Assembly (NCBI GenBank): GCA_905233985.1
Contig: CAJOFA010000003.1
Span: 124,001-188,000, forward strand
DNA: 64,000 bases
Source: an uncultured Prevotella sp.
GTDB lineage: Bacteria > Bacteroidota > Bacteroidia > Bacteroidales > Bacteroidaceae
Reading direction: 5' to 3'
The notes under the pieces were generated by a model. That model was not told the origin of the DNA and did not search any database. It saw nothing but the letters and a program-made list of their open reading frames with translations. Numbering within the stretch: position 1 is the first letter of the stretch; each line of letters begins with the position of its first letter. Positions 44,310 to 52,160 of the stretch are shown piece after piece. A program made the position numbers and the translations under genes.

Positions 44310-44725
44310 ATGCTTAGAAGATTTCTGCTTGTCATGCTGTTCCCCGCTGCTGTGACGGCGAAGGCGCAGACCGTTGTTACCGACAGTCTGGTTCAGGATA
44401 CCGTTACAACGGCAGAAACCAAGCCGAGCCTGCCGAAGCGTATCATCAATAAACTCACCGACAGCTATTTCAAGTCAGACTATGATACGGCATACGTCCT
44501 CAGACCCAAGGAGAAGTGGCTGCTGCGGCTGATGGTGAATCAGACAGGCAACCATCTTCATGCCAAGGGAACAGTCAACGATGTCTATTCGAAGTACGAC
44601 CTGCATACCAAGTACAATACCTCTATCAGTCCGCACTCATCAACACCTCCATCTTTGACAACAGCAATGTGACCATCAGTCAGAACAAGTGGAAGGCCCG
44701 TGCCTTCGTCGGTCTGAGGCTGTAA
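44310..44725 (+). pseudogene. DUF4421-like outer membrane protein remnant
   Basis: From the ATG at 44310 a signal peptide (LRRFLLVMLFPAAVTAKA) is followed by a region typical of DUF4421 proteins: DTAYVLRPKEKWLLRLMVNQ, then a TGNHLHAKGTVNDVYSKYDL stretch. Near 44635 the frame becomes unnatural and stops at 44672. A different frame continues with SALINTSIFDNSNVTISQ and ends KARAFVGLRL at 44725, which looks like the end of the same family. The family is usually more than 300 residues, so an internal deletion with a frame change is the simplest reading. It follows the DUF3943 gene by 42 bp. Confidence 0.7.
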
Positions 44726-44826
44726 ACGGAGGGTAACATGTCTCATTTAGTCTTTGTTTATCTATTTGACGCCCCCCCCCATTAGTTTAGTCGGAGGAAG
44801 AATTTTCAGGAAAAATGTTCGCAAAA

Positions 44827-44858
44827 TTTGCGAATGTCGTAAAAATGTTTTATCTTTG
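44827..44858 (+). promoter_or_regulatory. promoter of the 44892 gene
   Basis: TTTG (44827-44830), a 20-nt spacer and TATCTTTG (44851-44858) lie 33 bp before the ATG. A run of nine C (44772-44780) sits about 47 bp further upstream. Confidence 0.7.
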
Positions 44859-44891
44859 CGGTCAAAAGAAACGTATGTAAACCCTAACAAA

Positions 44892-45521
44892 ATGAAAAGA
44901 TTATCTCTGGCTATCGTTTTTACCTGCTGCACGCTGGCACTGGCGGCACAGGATGTCATCAAAGTGAAGTACAAAGGTGCAAAGCCTACCATCAGCGACT
45001 TTGTGACGGCCTTCGTTTATTCCCACGACACTGAGGCGGACGAGGACGAGTGCGTTGACGAGTCGTTCAACGCCATCTACAATGTGTGGGACAAACACCT
45101 CAAGGGCCAGCCCTTAGACGAGGGACAGACGCTCATCGTCGATGAGAAGAACGGCTATGTGTGCTATGAGAACAGATCAGAGTACGAATCCGTCGAAGAC
45201 GTAGGAAGATGGGAGATGTGCTACTGGAACGAGTCTGACGGCAAGCACAAGCTGTTCGCCTACAACGTGCGGTGGTTCAGGAACGGCGTGTACAGCCCGG
45301 GCCAGTTTGACGGCCTGACGTTCTACCGCTACGACAACGCCACGAAGAAGATGAAGTATTGTGAAGCCCCGGGCTTCGAGGCACGCTTCGGTAACGACAG
45401 CGGTGACTGGATGTCCTACGAGCTGCCCCGCTCGGGCAAGGACATCACCGTCAAGACATGGTGTAAGAACGGTCCGAAGGTGCAGAAGCTGAAGTGGAAC
45501 GGACGGAAGTTCAGCTTGTAG
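44892..45521 (+). CDS. secreted protein of unknown function
   Basis: This 209-residue protein has a signal peptide (KRLSLAIVFTCCTLALAA). The mature part is rich in charged and aromatic residues (DEDECVDESFNAIYNVWDKH, WEMCYWNESDGKHKLFAYNV) and contains five Cys. The frame is open upstream to 44754, but the promoter at 44827-44858 excludes that. I do not recognise a family. It ends 16 bp before trmD. Confidence 0.75.
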   Translation: MKRLSLAIVFTCCTLALAAQDVIKVKYKGAKPTISDFVTAFVYSHDTEADEDECVDESFNAIYNVWDKHLKGQPLDEGQTLIVDEKNGYVCYENRSEYESVEDVGRWEMCYWNESDGKHKLFAYNVRWFRNGVYSPGQFDGLTFYRYDNATKKMKYCEAPGFEARFGNDSGDWMSYELPRSGKDITVKTWCKNGPKVQKLKWNGRKFSL

Positions 45522-45537
45522 CCTCTAACGTCAAACG

Positions 45538-46209
45538 ATGAGAATAGATATTATTACCGTACTGCCCGAGATGCTGGAGGGCTTTGTACACGAGAGTATT
45601 CTGGCCCGTGCCGAGAAGAAGGGACTGGCTGAGATCCGGCTGCACAACCTGCGTGACTACACGCTGGACAAGTGGCGTCGCGTGGATGATTATCCGTATG
45701 GCGGCAGCGCCGGCATGGTGATGCAATGCGAGCCTATTGACCGCTGTATCACAGCGCTGAAGGCTGAGCGCGACTACGACGAGGTGATATTCACGTCGCC
45801 CGACGGCGAGCGCTTCGACCAGCACATCGCCAACGAGCTGTCGCTAAAGGGGAACCTGATTATCCTTGCCGGACACTACAAGGGCATAGACCAGCGCGTA
45901 CGCGACCACCTCATCACCCGCGAAATCAGCATCGGCGACTTCGTCTTAACAGGCGGAGAACTGGTAGCAGCGATGATTGCCGATGCTGTGGTGCGCGTGG
46001 TGCCGGGCGTCATCGGTGACGAACAGTCGGCTCTCAGCGACTGTTTCCAGGACGACCTGCTAGCAGCACCCATCTACACCCGGCCAGCAGACTATAAGGG
46101 GTGGAAGGTGCCGGAGATTCTGCTCAGCGGCAACGAGGCGAAGATTCGTAACTGGGAACTGGAACAGGCGATGGAACGCACCCGCAAGCTCAGGCCGGAC
46201 CTTCTTTAA
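45538..46209 (+). CDS. trmD: tRNA (guanine-N1-)-methyltransferase
   Basis: TrmD methylates G37 of tRNAs next to the anticodon, preventing frameshifts. It acts as a SPOUT-class dimer with a knotted SAM site. The 223-residue product begins [20 protein letters not shown] and has [16 protein letters not shown], the knot region [17 protein letters not shown] with [19 protein letters not shown], and the C-terminal [19 protein letters not shown]. It is intact and of normal length. The next gene converges on it with 3 bp between the stops. Confidence 0.96.
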   Translation: MRIDIITVLPEMLEGFVHESILARAEKKGLAEIRLHNLRDYTLDKWRRVDDYPYGGSAGMVMQCEPIDRCITALKAERDYDEVIFTSPDGERFDQHIANELSLKGNLIILAGHYKGIDQRVRDHLITREISIGDFVLTGGELVAAMIADAVVRVVPGVIGDEQSALSDCFQDDLLAAPIYTRPADYKGWKVPEILLSGNEAKIRNWELEQAMERTRKLRPDLL

Positions 46210-46212
46210 ATC

Positions 46213-46623
46213 CTACCAGTCAAACACGTTCCTCAGTACCCACCAAAGAATAGTGATAACGAGGAAGCCGATGCCGATGTAGGAGAACGACAGCCACCTG
46301 TAGAAGCGACAGAAGCGGTTGCGGTAGTGCTCCAACACCAGCAAGAAGAAGGCAAACGGGAAGACGACCATAAGAAACGAATTATAACGGAACGCTTCCA
46401 ACACCTCGCCATGGAGCAGGGCATGAACCATGCGCTGCATGCCACAACCGGGACACTTGTAGCCCGTCAGCATGTAGAAGGCGCACTTGGGGAAGAGCTG
46501 GCTGCTCGTGGGGTCAACGAGGAAATAAATAACCACAGCAAGTATTGCCAACACGACAATGCCCGTCACGACAATAGTCTTGACGGGCAGTCGTACGAGT
46601 TTACGTCTGGTAGAGTATTTCAT
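46213..46623 (-). CDS. DUF2752 family membrane protein
   Basis: This 136-residue membrane protein has the DUF2752 signature: a hydrophobic helix, then FYMLTGYKCPGCGMQRMVHA with the CPxCG motif and a following helix. Two more hydrophobic segments precede the C-terminus. The function is unknown. It lies 6 bp downstream of the second GYF-domain gene and probably forms a three-gene operon of membrane proteins with the two GYF genes. Confidence 0.87.
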   Translation of the reverse strand: MKYSTRRKLVRLPVKTIVVTGIVVLAILAVVIYFLVDPTSSQLFPKCAFYMLTGYKCPGCGMQRMVHALLHGEVLEAFRYNSFLMVVFPFAFFLLVLEHYRNRFCRFYRWLSFSYIGIGFLVITILWWVLRNVFDW

Positions 46624-46629
46624 GAATCA

Positions 46630-47475
46630 TCAGAACACGCTGCCGCTGTCAGCCATCGCAGCCAATGTGCCACCGAAGAACACTAAGACGATAATGTAGG
46701 TCAGTGCCGTCAGCAGCAGACTCAGGAATATCAGCACCCAGCCGAATTTCGCCCAGCGGTTGGCACTCTTGCTCTTGTGCAACGACTCATTGTACTGACG
46801 CACATAGTAGAGCGTCTTCACGTCCTTGGCATGTACCATCGCCACGATGCCGCAAGGCAAAGCCAGGCACATGAGGAAGCTGAAGTTCAGGAACAGGAAG
46901 ATGGCCCATCCTGCCGACAGCCACGTGATACAGCACAGCGAGGAGAGAATGGTAATGATAAGTCCCTCGGCATAGTGGGTAGGAGGCATAGGACGCCGTT
47001 CCTCACGGAAGATGCCTGTCTTCGGTTGCTGTTGCTGGTAGGGCTGCTGATAACCCTGCTGTGGGTAGGGTTGCTGGTAACCTTGCTGTTGGTAGGGCTG
47101 CTGGTAGGGTTGCTGATAAGGCTGCTGCACTACCGGTTGCGGATAACCCTGCTGAGGGTATGGCTGCTGATAGCCTTGCTGATATACGGGCTGCTGGGGT
47201 TGTTGGACGTATGGCTGTTGCGGCTGAACAGGCTGCTGTACCTGTTGCGGCTGAACGGGTTGTTGCACCTGCTGCGGCTGAACGGGCTGAGCCTGGACCG
47301 CAGGCTGTTGCTGCGGGAGCAGCACCTGCAGTTCGGGCACGTCCTTAATCTGACGCCAGTCAGTCCATCCGTCTGTCCATACCAAAGACTCTCCCGTCAA
47401 GGATAGTGCCTTGAGGTTATCCAGCGAATAAGGACCTTTTTGCTGACCGTTATCTACAATAAAGTAATTTGCCAC
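46630..47475 (-). CDS. GYF_2-domain, Q/P/Y-rich protein with CD225-like membrane domain
   Basis: This 281-residue protein has an N-terminal GYF_2-like domain (about 1-55, MANYFIVDNGQQKGPYSLDN, with TDGWTDWRQI). A long linker (about 56-150) is made of repeats rich in Gln, Pro and Tyr, such as QPYQQPYQQ. The C-terminal membrane domain (from about 168) resembles CD225/dispanin with SSLCCITWL, GIVAMVHAKDVKTLYYV and a last helix, though an extra hydrophobic segment seems inserted between the cysteines and GIVAMV. It lies 24 bp after a shorter paralogue and 6 bp before the DUF2752 gene. The function is unknown. Confidence 0.78.
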   Translation of the reverse strand: MANYFIVDNGQQKGPYSLDNLKALSLTGESLVWTDGWTDWRQIKDVPELQVLLPQQQPAVQAQPVQPQQVQQPVQPQQVQQPVQPQQPYVQQPQQPVYQQGYQQPYPQQGYPQPVVQQPYQQPYQQPYQQQGYQQPYPQQGYQQPYQQQQPKTGIFREERRPMPPTHYAEGLIITILSSLCCITWLSAGWAIFLFLNFSFLMCLALPCGIVAMVHAKDVKTLYYVRQYNESLHKSKSANRWAKFGWVLIFLSLLLTALTYIIVLVFFGGTLAAMADSGSVF

Positions 47476-47499
47476 GTTTTTACCTTAACGAATTCACAA

Positions 47500-48135
47500 T
47501 CAGGAGTTTGCTAACGCGATAATATAGACAATCATTCCGATAATGAAGCCGACAACCACGAGGACGCCGCCAATGATGACATACAAACGGGCCTTGTCGC
47601 TGGCAGCCTTGGCTCCGGCAAAATCCTTCATGTTGTAGAGGTTATCCACCTTGTTAGCTGACTGATATGCCATGATACCCAAAATCAGGCTGATGATACC
47701 ACCACAGACGCCGCAGCATACTACTGAAGCCACCATAAGTCCAATGGAGAAGGGCCTCCAGTCCATCGGTTTGGGCATCATCTCACTACTCTTGGTCGTT
47801 GAGCGCTGGGGCTGAGCATAAGACTGCTGTTGCGGCTGAGCCTGATACTGAGGCTGTGCGTATGGCTGCTGGGGCTGGGGCTGAGCCTGATACTGAGGCT
47901 GAGCAGGCTCAGAGATTTTTACGGTCTCTGTATAAGCCTGCGTTTGCGGCTGGGCCTGATACTGAGGCTGAGCAGGCTTGAAAAGCACTTGCAACTCGCT
48001 GACATTACTGGCCTGTTCCCATCCTGACATACCTTCAGACCATACATAGGTTTCGGGGGCAATGCCCTTTGCACGCAGCTGCTCAACGCTGAACGGGCCA
48101 GCCTGCTGATTGTTTTCAACAATGTAGTAATTCAT
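47500..48135 (-). CDS. GYF_2-domain protein with CD225/dispanin membrane domain
   Basis: This 211-residue protein is a shorter paralogue of its neighbour. It has a GYF_2 domain (about 1-50, MNYYIVENNQQAGPFSVEQL), a Gln/Pro/Ala/Tyr-rich linker with repeats of the form QPQYQAQP (about 55-108), then a canonical CD225-like domain: a first hydrophobic helix with SVVCCGVCGGIISLILGIMA, then SANKVDNLYNMKDFAGAKAA, and a second helix. GYF domains bind proline-rich peptides, so self- or cross-interaction with the linkers is conceivable. It is the first gene of the operon and has a consensus promoter. Confidence 0.82.
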   Translation of the reverse strand: MNYYIVENNQQAGPFSVEQLRAKGIAPETYVWSEGMSGWEQASNVSELQVLFKPAQPQYQAQPQTQAYTETVKISEPAQPQYQAQPQPQQPYAQPQYQAQPQQQSYAQPQRSTTKSSEMMPKPMDWRPFSIGLMVASVVCCGVCGGIISLILGIMAYQSANKVDNLYNMKDFAGAKAASDKARLYVIIGGVLVVVGFIIGMIVYIIALANS

Positions 48136-48169
48136 ATTCTTTATTAATTAATTGGTTTCATTCGGTTGA

Positions 48170-48201
48170 CAAAAGTAAACAATTATTTGCTTTTTACCAA
48201 A
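48170..48201 (-). promoter_or_regulatory. promoter of the GYF/CD225-DUF2752 operon
   Basis: On the minus strand TTTG (48198-48201), a 20-nt spacer and TACTTTTG (48170-48177) match the Bacteroidetes consensus, 34 bp upstream of the first ATG. Confidence 0.7.
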
Positions 48202-48270
48202 CAATATGCCAACAAATTGCAAAAAAAATGCATTTAGGAGCAGAAACAGCCCTAAATCACCCTTCAGCTA

Positions 48271-49116
48271 TCATCTATTCTCCAAAGCGAACTGCTCACC
48301 GAGGCGGAAACCTTCCTCATAAAGAGCCTCCAGTTTACGCACGTCACGTTCCATACGTCCGACCTCCATAGGGCGTTGCGGACGGATGACGGTAATGCGT
48401 CCCTCGTCCTCCATGCGCTCCACCATTTCCAGCTGCGCATTATAGACTGCCACACGATGACTCAGCGCCACACGGAGCCGAGGATAGTTGCGATAGATAT
48501 AACGCGGGATCTTCAAGTCACGGCTGGTATTACGGAAGCCTCGGTTACGCGTCATCACCACGACATTATGCTCATGACCCGTCTCAATAGCCCGTTCCAC
48601 AGGAATGCTATCAATGATACCCCCGTCAAGATAGGGCTGACCGTCCACCTCAACAATCTTGCTGACGTAAGGCAGGCTGCTTGATGCACGGCAGATGTCA
48701 ATGAGTCGCTGACGGTCGCCGCTGTGCTCGGTCAGGTATTCTACATAACCCGTATTACAGTTGGTCACCGCCATCTCAAAGACTGCATCCTGACGGAAAT
48801 ATGTATCGTAGTCGTAAGGCACCAGCTCGTTGGGGAAACGGTCATAGAGCAGCTTGGGGTCGAAGATACAGCCTTGTGTCACCAAATGGCGCAGTCCGAT
48901 GTAGTCGTACTTCTGTAGCATGTCGATGTTTGAGATGCGGGCACGCCGAGGCTGACGACTCATATAGGACAGTCCGTTACATGCTCCGGCAGAAACAGCC
49001 ACCACGTAACGGAAGTAGAGGTCGTGCTTCATGAAGCCATCGAGCACACCGCTGGTGAAGACGCCACGCATGCCGCCACCCTCTAACACAAGTCCTGTTT
49101 TTCGGTCTAAACGCAT
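48271..49116 (-). CDS. patatin-like phospholipase family protein
   Basis: This 281-residue cytoplasmic lipid acyl hydrolase is of the patatin/RssA-YjjU type. It shows the oxyanion glycine run LVLEGGGMRGVFTSGVLDG, the nucleophile elbow VSAGACNG (Ser42) and the catalytic Asp in YLDGGIIDSIP (near residue 160), a complete catalytic dyad. The C-terminal half matches the bacterial YjjU-like DUF6363 region with an RPQRPMEVGRMERD pattern. The natural substrate is unknown. It has its own -7 element and is divergent from pepP. Confidence 0.9.
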   Translation of the reverse strand: MRLDRKTGLVLEGGGMRGVFTSGVLDGFMKHDLYFRYVVAVSAGACNGLSYMSRQPRRARISNIDMLQKYDYIGLRHLVTQGCIFDPKLLYDRFPNELVPYDYDTYFRQDAVFEMAVTNCNTGYVEYLTEHSGDRQRLIDICRASSSLPYVSKIVEVDGQPYLDGGIIDSIPVERAIETGHEHNVVVMTRNRGFRNTSRDLKIPRYIYRNYPRLRVALSHRVAVYNAQLEMVERMEDEGRITVIRPQRPMEVGRMERDVRKLEALYEEGFRLGEQFALENR

Positions 49117-49137
49117 ATTTATTTATAATTTATGTTA

Positions 49138-49145
49138 CAAAGATA
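49138..49145 (-). promoter_or_regulatory. -7 element of the patatin gene
   Basis: TATCTTTG on the minus strand, 21 bp before the ATG. Confidence 0.55.
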
Positions 49146-49167
49146 CGACTTTTTCAATAAAAAAGCG

Positions 49168-49175
49168 TAACTTTG
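49168..49175 (+). promoter_or_regulatory. -7 element of the aminopeptidase P gene
   Basis: TAACTTTG lies 37 bp before the ATG at 49213. The divergent patatin -7 box is only 22 bp away, so the two promoters overlap. Confidence 0.55.
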
Positions 49176-49212
49176 CAGAATATTTGACTATAAAAAGAAA
49201 ATTTATTGACTT

Positions 49213-50604
49213 ATGTTTGGTAAAGAGACATACGTGAGACGCCGCGAGGAGCTGAAAAAGCTCGTCAAGGAAGGCGTCATCATCCTGTTCGGAAACAACG
49301 AGGCGCCCTACAACTATCCGGCCAACAGCTATACCCCGATGAGGCAGGACTCTACGTTCCTGTACTATTTCGGTCAGCACCGCGACGGGCTGGTGGGTGT
49401 CATTGACATTGACAACAACGAAGAGTGGCTCTTCGGCGATGACATCGACGTGGAGGACATCGTATGGATGGGCTTCACGCCAACTGTCAGCGACCTTGCT
49501 GCCGAAGTGGGCGTCACCAAGACAGCACCGATGAAAGAACTCAGTAAGGTATGTTGCTGTGGCACAGCAACAAACAGAAAGATGCATTTCCTCCCACCCT
49601 ACCGTCACGACACGAAGATACAAATCATGGATCTGCTGGACATTCACCCGTCGAAGCAGAAAATGGCAGCATCGCTTCCGCTCATCAAGGCCGTAGTGAA
49701 AATGCGCTCCACGAAGGAGCCGCAGGAGATTGAGGCCATTGAACGTGCCTGCGAAGTGGGTTACCTCATGCATACCACTGCCCAGAAGCTCATTCGTCCT
49801 GGTGTGACAGAGCGTTACATTGGCGGACAGGTAGATGGCATTGCCCGTTCTTTGGCTCAGGGCACGAGTTTCGGCACTATCTTCACACAGCACGGAGAGA
49901 TTATGCACGGCTCACCCAGCGACGCCAAGCTGGAAGATGGGCGACTGGTGCTCTGTGATGCCGGTTGCGAACTGGACGACTACTGCTCGGACCATACCCG
50001 TACGATGCCCGTCAACGGCAAGTTCACACAGCGGCAGCTGGAGATATACAGCATTGTCGAAGAGTGTCACGACTACGTGCTGCAGGTGGCCAAGCCTGGC
50101 GTAAAGTATATGGACGTACACTTTGCCGTGTGCCGTCTGATGTCGGAGCGTCTGAAGGAGCTTGGACTGATGAAGGGTGACGTGGACGAGGCTGTCAAGG
50201 CCGGTGCCCATGCCATGTTCCTGCCTCACGGACTGGGACACATGATGGGTATGGACGTGCACGACATGGAGGGACTGGAACAGATACACGTCGGTTTCAA
50301 TGAGGAGACACCGCCTAACCTCGAACAGTTCGGCACCAACTGCCTGCGCATGGGACGCCGTCTGGAAGAGGGTTTCGTCGTCACCGACGAGCCTGGCATC
50401 TATTTCATTCCGGCTCTCATCGACGACTGGAAGGCATCAGGGCATTGCAAGGAGTTCCTATGCTTCGACAAGATCGAAACATACAGGGACTTCGGCGGTA
50501 TCCGCATTGAGGATGACCTGCTCATCACCAAGGACGGCTGTCGCTTCCTCGGACAGAGCCGCATACCTTATCACCCCGAGGAGTTGGAAAGTCCCCTAAG
50601 TTAG
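49213..50604 (+). CDS. pepP: Xaa-Pro aminopeptidase (aminopeptidase P, M24B)
   Basis: This metallopeptidase removes N-terminal residues in front of proline. The 463-residue product has an N-terminal aminopeptidase P domain (about 1-130) and an M24 pita-bread domain. All metal ligands can be traced: LCDAGCELDDYCSDHTRTMP (two Asp), LPHGLGHMMGMDVHDMEG (His), VVTDEPGIYF (Glu) and FGGIRIEDDLLIT (Glu). The last four residues (SPLS) and the stop codon come from a hairpin repeat, so the natural C-terminus may have been altered. No signal peptide is seen. Confidence 0.93.
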   Translation: MFGKETYVRRREELKKLVKEGVIILFGNNEAPYNYPANSYTPMRQDSTFLYYFGQHRDGLVGVIDIDNNEEWLFGDDIDVEDIVWMGFTPTVSDLAAEVGVTKTAPMKELSKVCCCGTATNRKMHFLPPYRHDTKIQIMDLLDIHPSKQKMAASLPLIKAVVKMRSTKEPQEIEAIERACEVGYLMHTTAQKLIRPGVTERYIGGQVDGIARSLAQGTSFGTIFTQHGEIMHGSPSDAKLEDGRLVLCDAGCELDDYCSDHTRTMPVNGKFTQRQLEIYSIVEECHDYVLQVAKPGVKYMDVHFAVCRLMSERLKELGLMKGDVDEAVKAGAHAMFLPHGLGHMMGMDVHDMEGLEQIHVGFNEETPPNLEQFGTNCLRMGRRLEEGFVVTDEPGIYFIPALIDDWKASGHCKEFLCFDKIETYRDFGGIRIEDDLLITKDGCRFLGQSRIPYHPEELESPLS

Positions 50605-50609
50605 GGGAC
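50591..50609. repeat. hairpin repeat at the pepP 3' end
   Basis: A perfect 9-bp inverted repeat (gtcccctaa / ttaggggac, 1-nt centre) supplies the pepP stop codon. ACAGGGGTCTGAAC follows. It resembles dispersed C-arm/G-arm hairpins common in Bacteroidetes genomes. Confidence 0.7.
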
Positions 50610-50681
50610 CACAGGGGTCTGAACAAGATAACAAATAAAAATAGTAACAACAACGCCTCATCTCCTCCACAAACTGAGGCT

Positions 50682-50713
50682 CCCCTCCTTTGGAGGGGTC
50701 GGGGGAGACTCTA
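50682..50713 (+). repeat. CCCCTCC/GGAGGGG dispersed hairpin repeat
   Basis: CCCCTCC-TTT-GGAGGGG is followed by TCGGGGGAGACTCT and reaches to 2 bp before the C1 peptidase ATG. The same arms and the same trailing GGGGGAGAnTCT occur, inverted, inside recQ. A GCCTCA/TGAGGC pair (50655-50680) forms a neighbouring stem. Confidence 0.7.
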
Positions 50714-50715
50714 AA

Positions 50716-51915
50716 ATGAAAAAATTACTTACCCTTGCGCTGCTCGCAATGATAGCAATAAACGCCAGCGCACAAGACGAGAAGAAGGCAGCCGACAACA
50801 AGCCCGTATTCACCGTGGTGAAGGAGCTGCCCATTACAAGTATCAAGGACCAGAACCGCTCAGGTACGTGCTGGAACTACTCCACCCTCTCCTACTTCGA
50901 GTCGGAGATTCTGAAGAAGAGCGGCAAGACGTATGACCTCTGCGAGGCATTCGTTGCCAACAAGACATACATGGACCGTGCCATTCAGGTGGTGCGTCTG
51001 CATGGCGACTGCCAGTTTGCACAGGGTGGCTCTGCCTATGACGTGCTCTACGCTATACAGCACTACGGCATCTGTCCCGAGGACGCCATGCCTGCCCCGG
51101 GCTCTATGCAGGGTGACTCGCTGTTTAACTTCAACGAGTTCTTCTCTCTTCTGGAGCCTTACGTGAATGCTGTGGCAAGGAACAAGGCCAGCAAGATCTC
51201 GAACCAGTGGAAGCCCGGACTGCAGGGCATTCTCGATGCCTACCTCGGCAAGTGCCCCGAGACGTTCACTTACGAGGGCAAGACCTATACGCCGCAGTCG
51301 TTTGCTGCCTCTCTCGGCCTCGACTGGAACGACTATGTGAGCATCACCAGCTATACACACCATCCATTCTACACAGCCTTCCCTGTGGAGGTGCAGGACA
51401 ACTGGCGCAACCCGCTGAGCTACAACCTGCCGATGGACGAGATGATGCGCATCATCGACAATGCCATTGCCGAGGGCTATACCGTAGCTTGGGGCGGTGA
51501 CGTGTCGGAGGATGGCTTCACCCGTCAGGGACTGGCATATGCTGTTGACACCAAGGCTGCCGAGAGTATGCAGGGCAGCGACATGGCCCGCTGGCTGAAG
51601 CTCTCTTCCTCGAAGAAACGTGACATCCTTGACGAGATGGGCTGCAACGTACCTGAGCTGACTCCCACACAGGAGCGCCGTCAGGAGCGTTACGACAACT
51701 GGGAACTGACCGACGACCACGGTATGCTCATCTTCGGTATTGCCAAGGACCAGAACGGCAAGGAGTACTACATGGTCAAAAACTCATGGGGTGAGAGCGG
51801 CAACTACAAAGGCATCTGGTACATGACCAAAGCCTTCATCGCCGACAACACGATGGACTACATTGTCAACAAGAACGCCATTCCCAAGGACATCCGCAAG
51901 AAGCTCGGCCTGTAA
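50716..51915 (+). CDS. C1-family cysteine peptidase (aminopeptidase C/bleomycin hydrolase-like), secreted
   Basis: This 399-residue exported papain-like peptidase has a signal peptide (KKLLTLALLAMIAINASAQ). The active-site Cys is in DQNRSGTCWNYSTLSYFESE (about Cys51), the His in TDDHGMLIFG (about 334) and the Asn in MVKNSWGESGNYKG (about 356). The order and spacing match the PepC/bleomycin hydrolase (C1B) group, although this protein has a signal peptide while classical PepC is cytoplasmic. It lies directly behind a hairpin repeat and is followed by a strong terminator. The substrate is unknown. Confidence 0.9.
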   Translation: MKKLLTLALLAMIAINASAQDEKKAADNKPVFTVVKELPITSIKDQNRSGTCWNYSTLSYFESEILKKSGKTYDLCEAFVANKTYMDRAIQVVRLHGDCQFAQGGSAYDVLYAIQHYGICPEDAMPAPGSMQGDSLFNFNEFFSLLEPYVNAVARNKASKISNQWKPGLQGILDAYLGKCPETFTYEGKTYTPQSFAASLGLDWNDYVSITSYTHHPFYTAFPVEVQDNWRNPLSYNLPMDEMMRIIDNAIAEGYTVAWGGDVSEDGFTRQGLAYAVDTKAAESMQGSDMARWLKLSSSKKRDILDEMGCNVPELTPTQERRQERYDNWELTDDHGMLIFGIAKDQNGKEYYMVKNSWGESGNYKGIWYMTKAFIADNTMDYIVNKNAIPKDIRKKLGL

Positions 51916-51922
51916 TAAATTT

Positions 51923-51989
51923 AGGCAGGACATTAACCTCCTTTTAGCAGGACATTAATACATTTTAGGCGGCACCTAACTCATGTTTT
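51923..51989. repeat. degenerate 21-23-nt tandem repeat ending in the terminator
   Basis: Three units (51923-51945, 51946-51966, 51967-51989) follow the shape AGGCAGGACATTAA-n-TTTT: the first two share GCAGGACATTAA, and the third has AGGCGGCACCTAA. The third unit forms the left arm and loop of the terminator. Confidence 0.65.
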
Positions 51990-52006
51990 GGTGCCGCCTA
52001 AATTTT
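51964..52006 (+). terminator. intrinsic terminator after the C1 peptidase gene
   Basis: A perfect 13-bp stem (tttaggcggcacc / ggtgccgcctaaa) with a 13-nt loop is followed by TTTT. Confidence 0.85.
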
Positions 52007-52111
52007 GACTTGCTTAGAAATCATGCTTTGCATGAAAAAGAAAAAAGAGTGAAAAGATAGAATATCTGTTAATTTTTCGGGCAGAGTCATCGTTATATGG
52101 AGAATTATTAC

Positions 52112-52119
52112 TAACTTTG
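52112..52119 (+). promoter_or_regulatory. -7 element before recJ
   Basis: TAACTTTG lies 41 bp upstream of the recJ ATG. There is no clear -33 box. Confidence 0.5.
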
Positions 52120-52160
52120 AAGGCCAAAGCGAGAAGAAAGAGAATAAAAACAACATATTA

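Noticed and set aside
46777..47406. Long plus-strand reading frames opposite the Gln/Pro-rich GYF genes (46777-47406, 47061-47348, 47799-48027), with Leu- or Ala/Gly-rich repeats
   Set aside because: They mirror the repetitive codons of the minus-strand linkers. The minus-strand genes have domains, a promoter and proper operon spacing, and the mirror frames do not.
50860..51720. A 286-residue minus-strand frame opposite the C1 peptidase
   Set aside because: The peptidase has signal peptide and active-site residues in the right order. The opposite frame has none of these.
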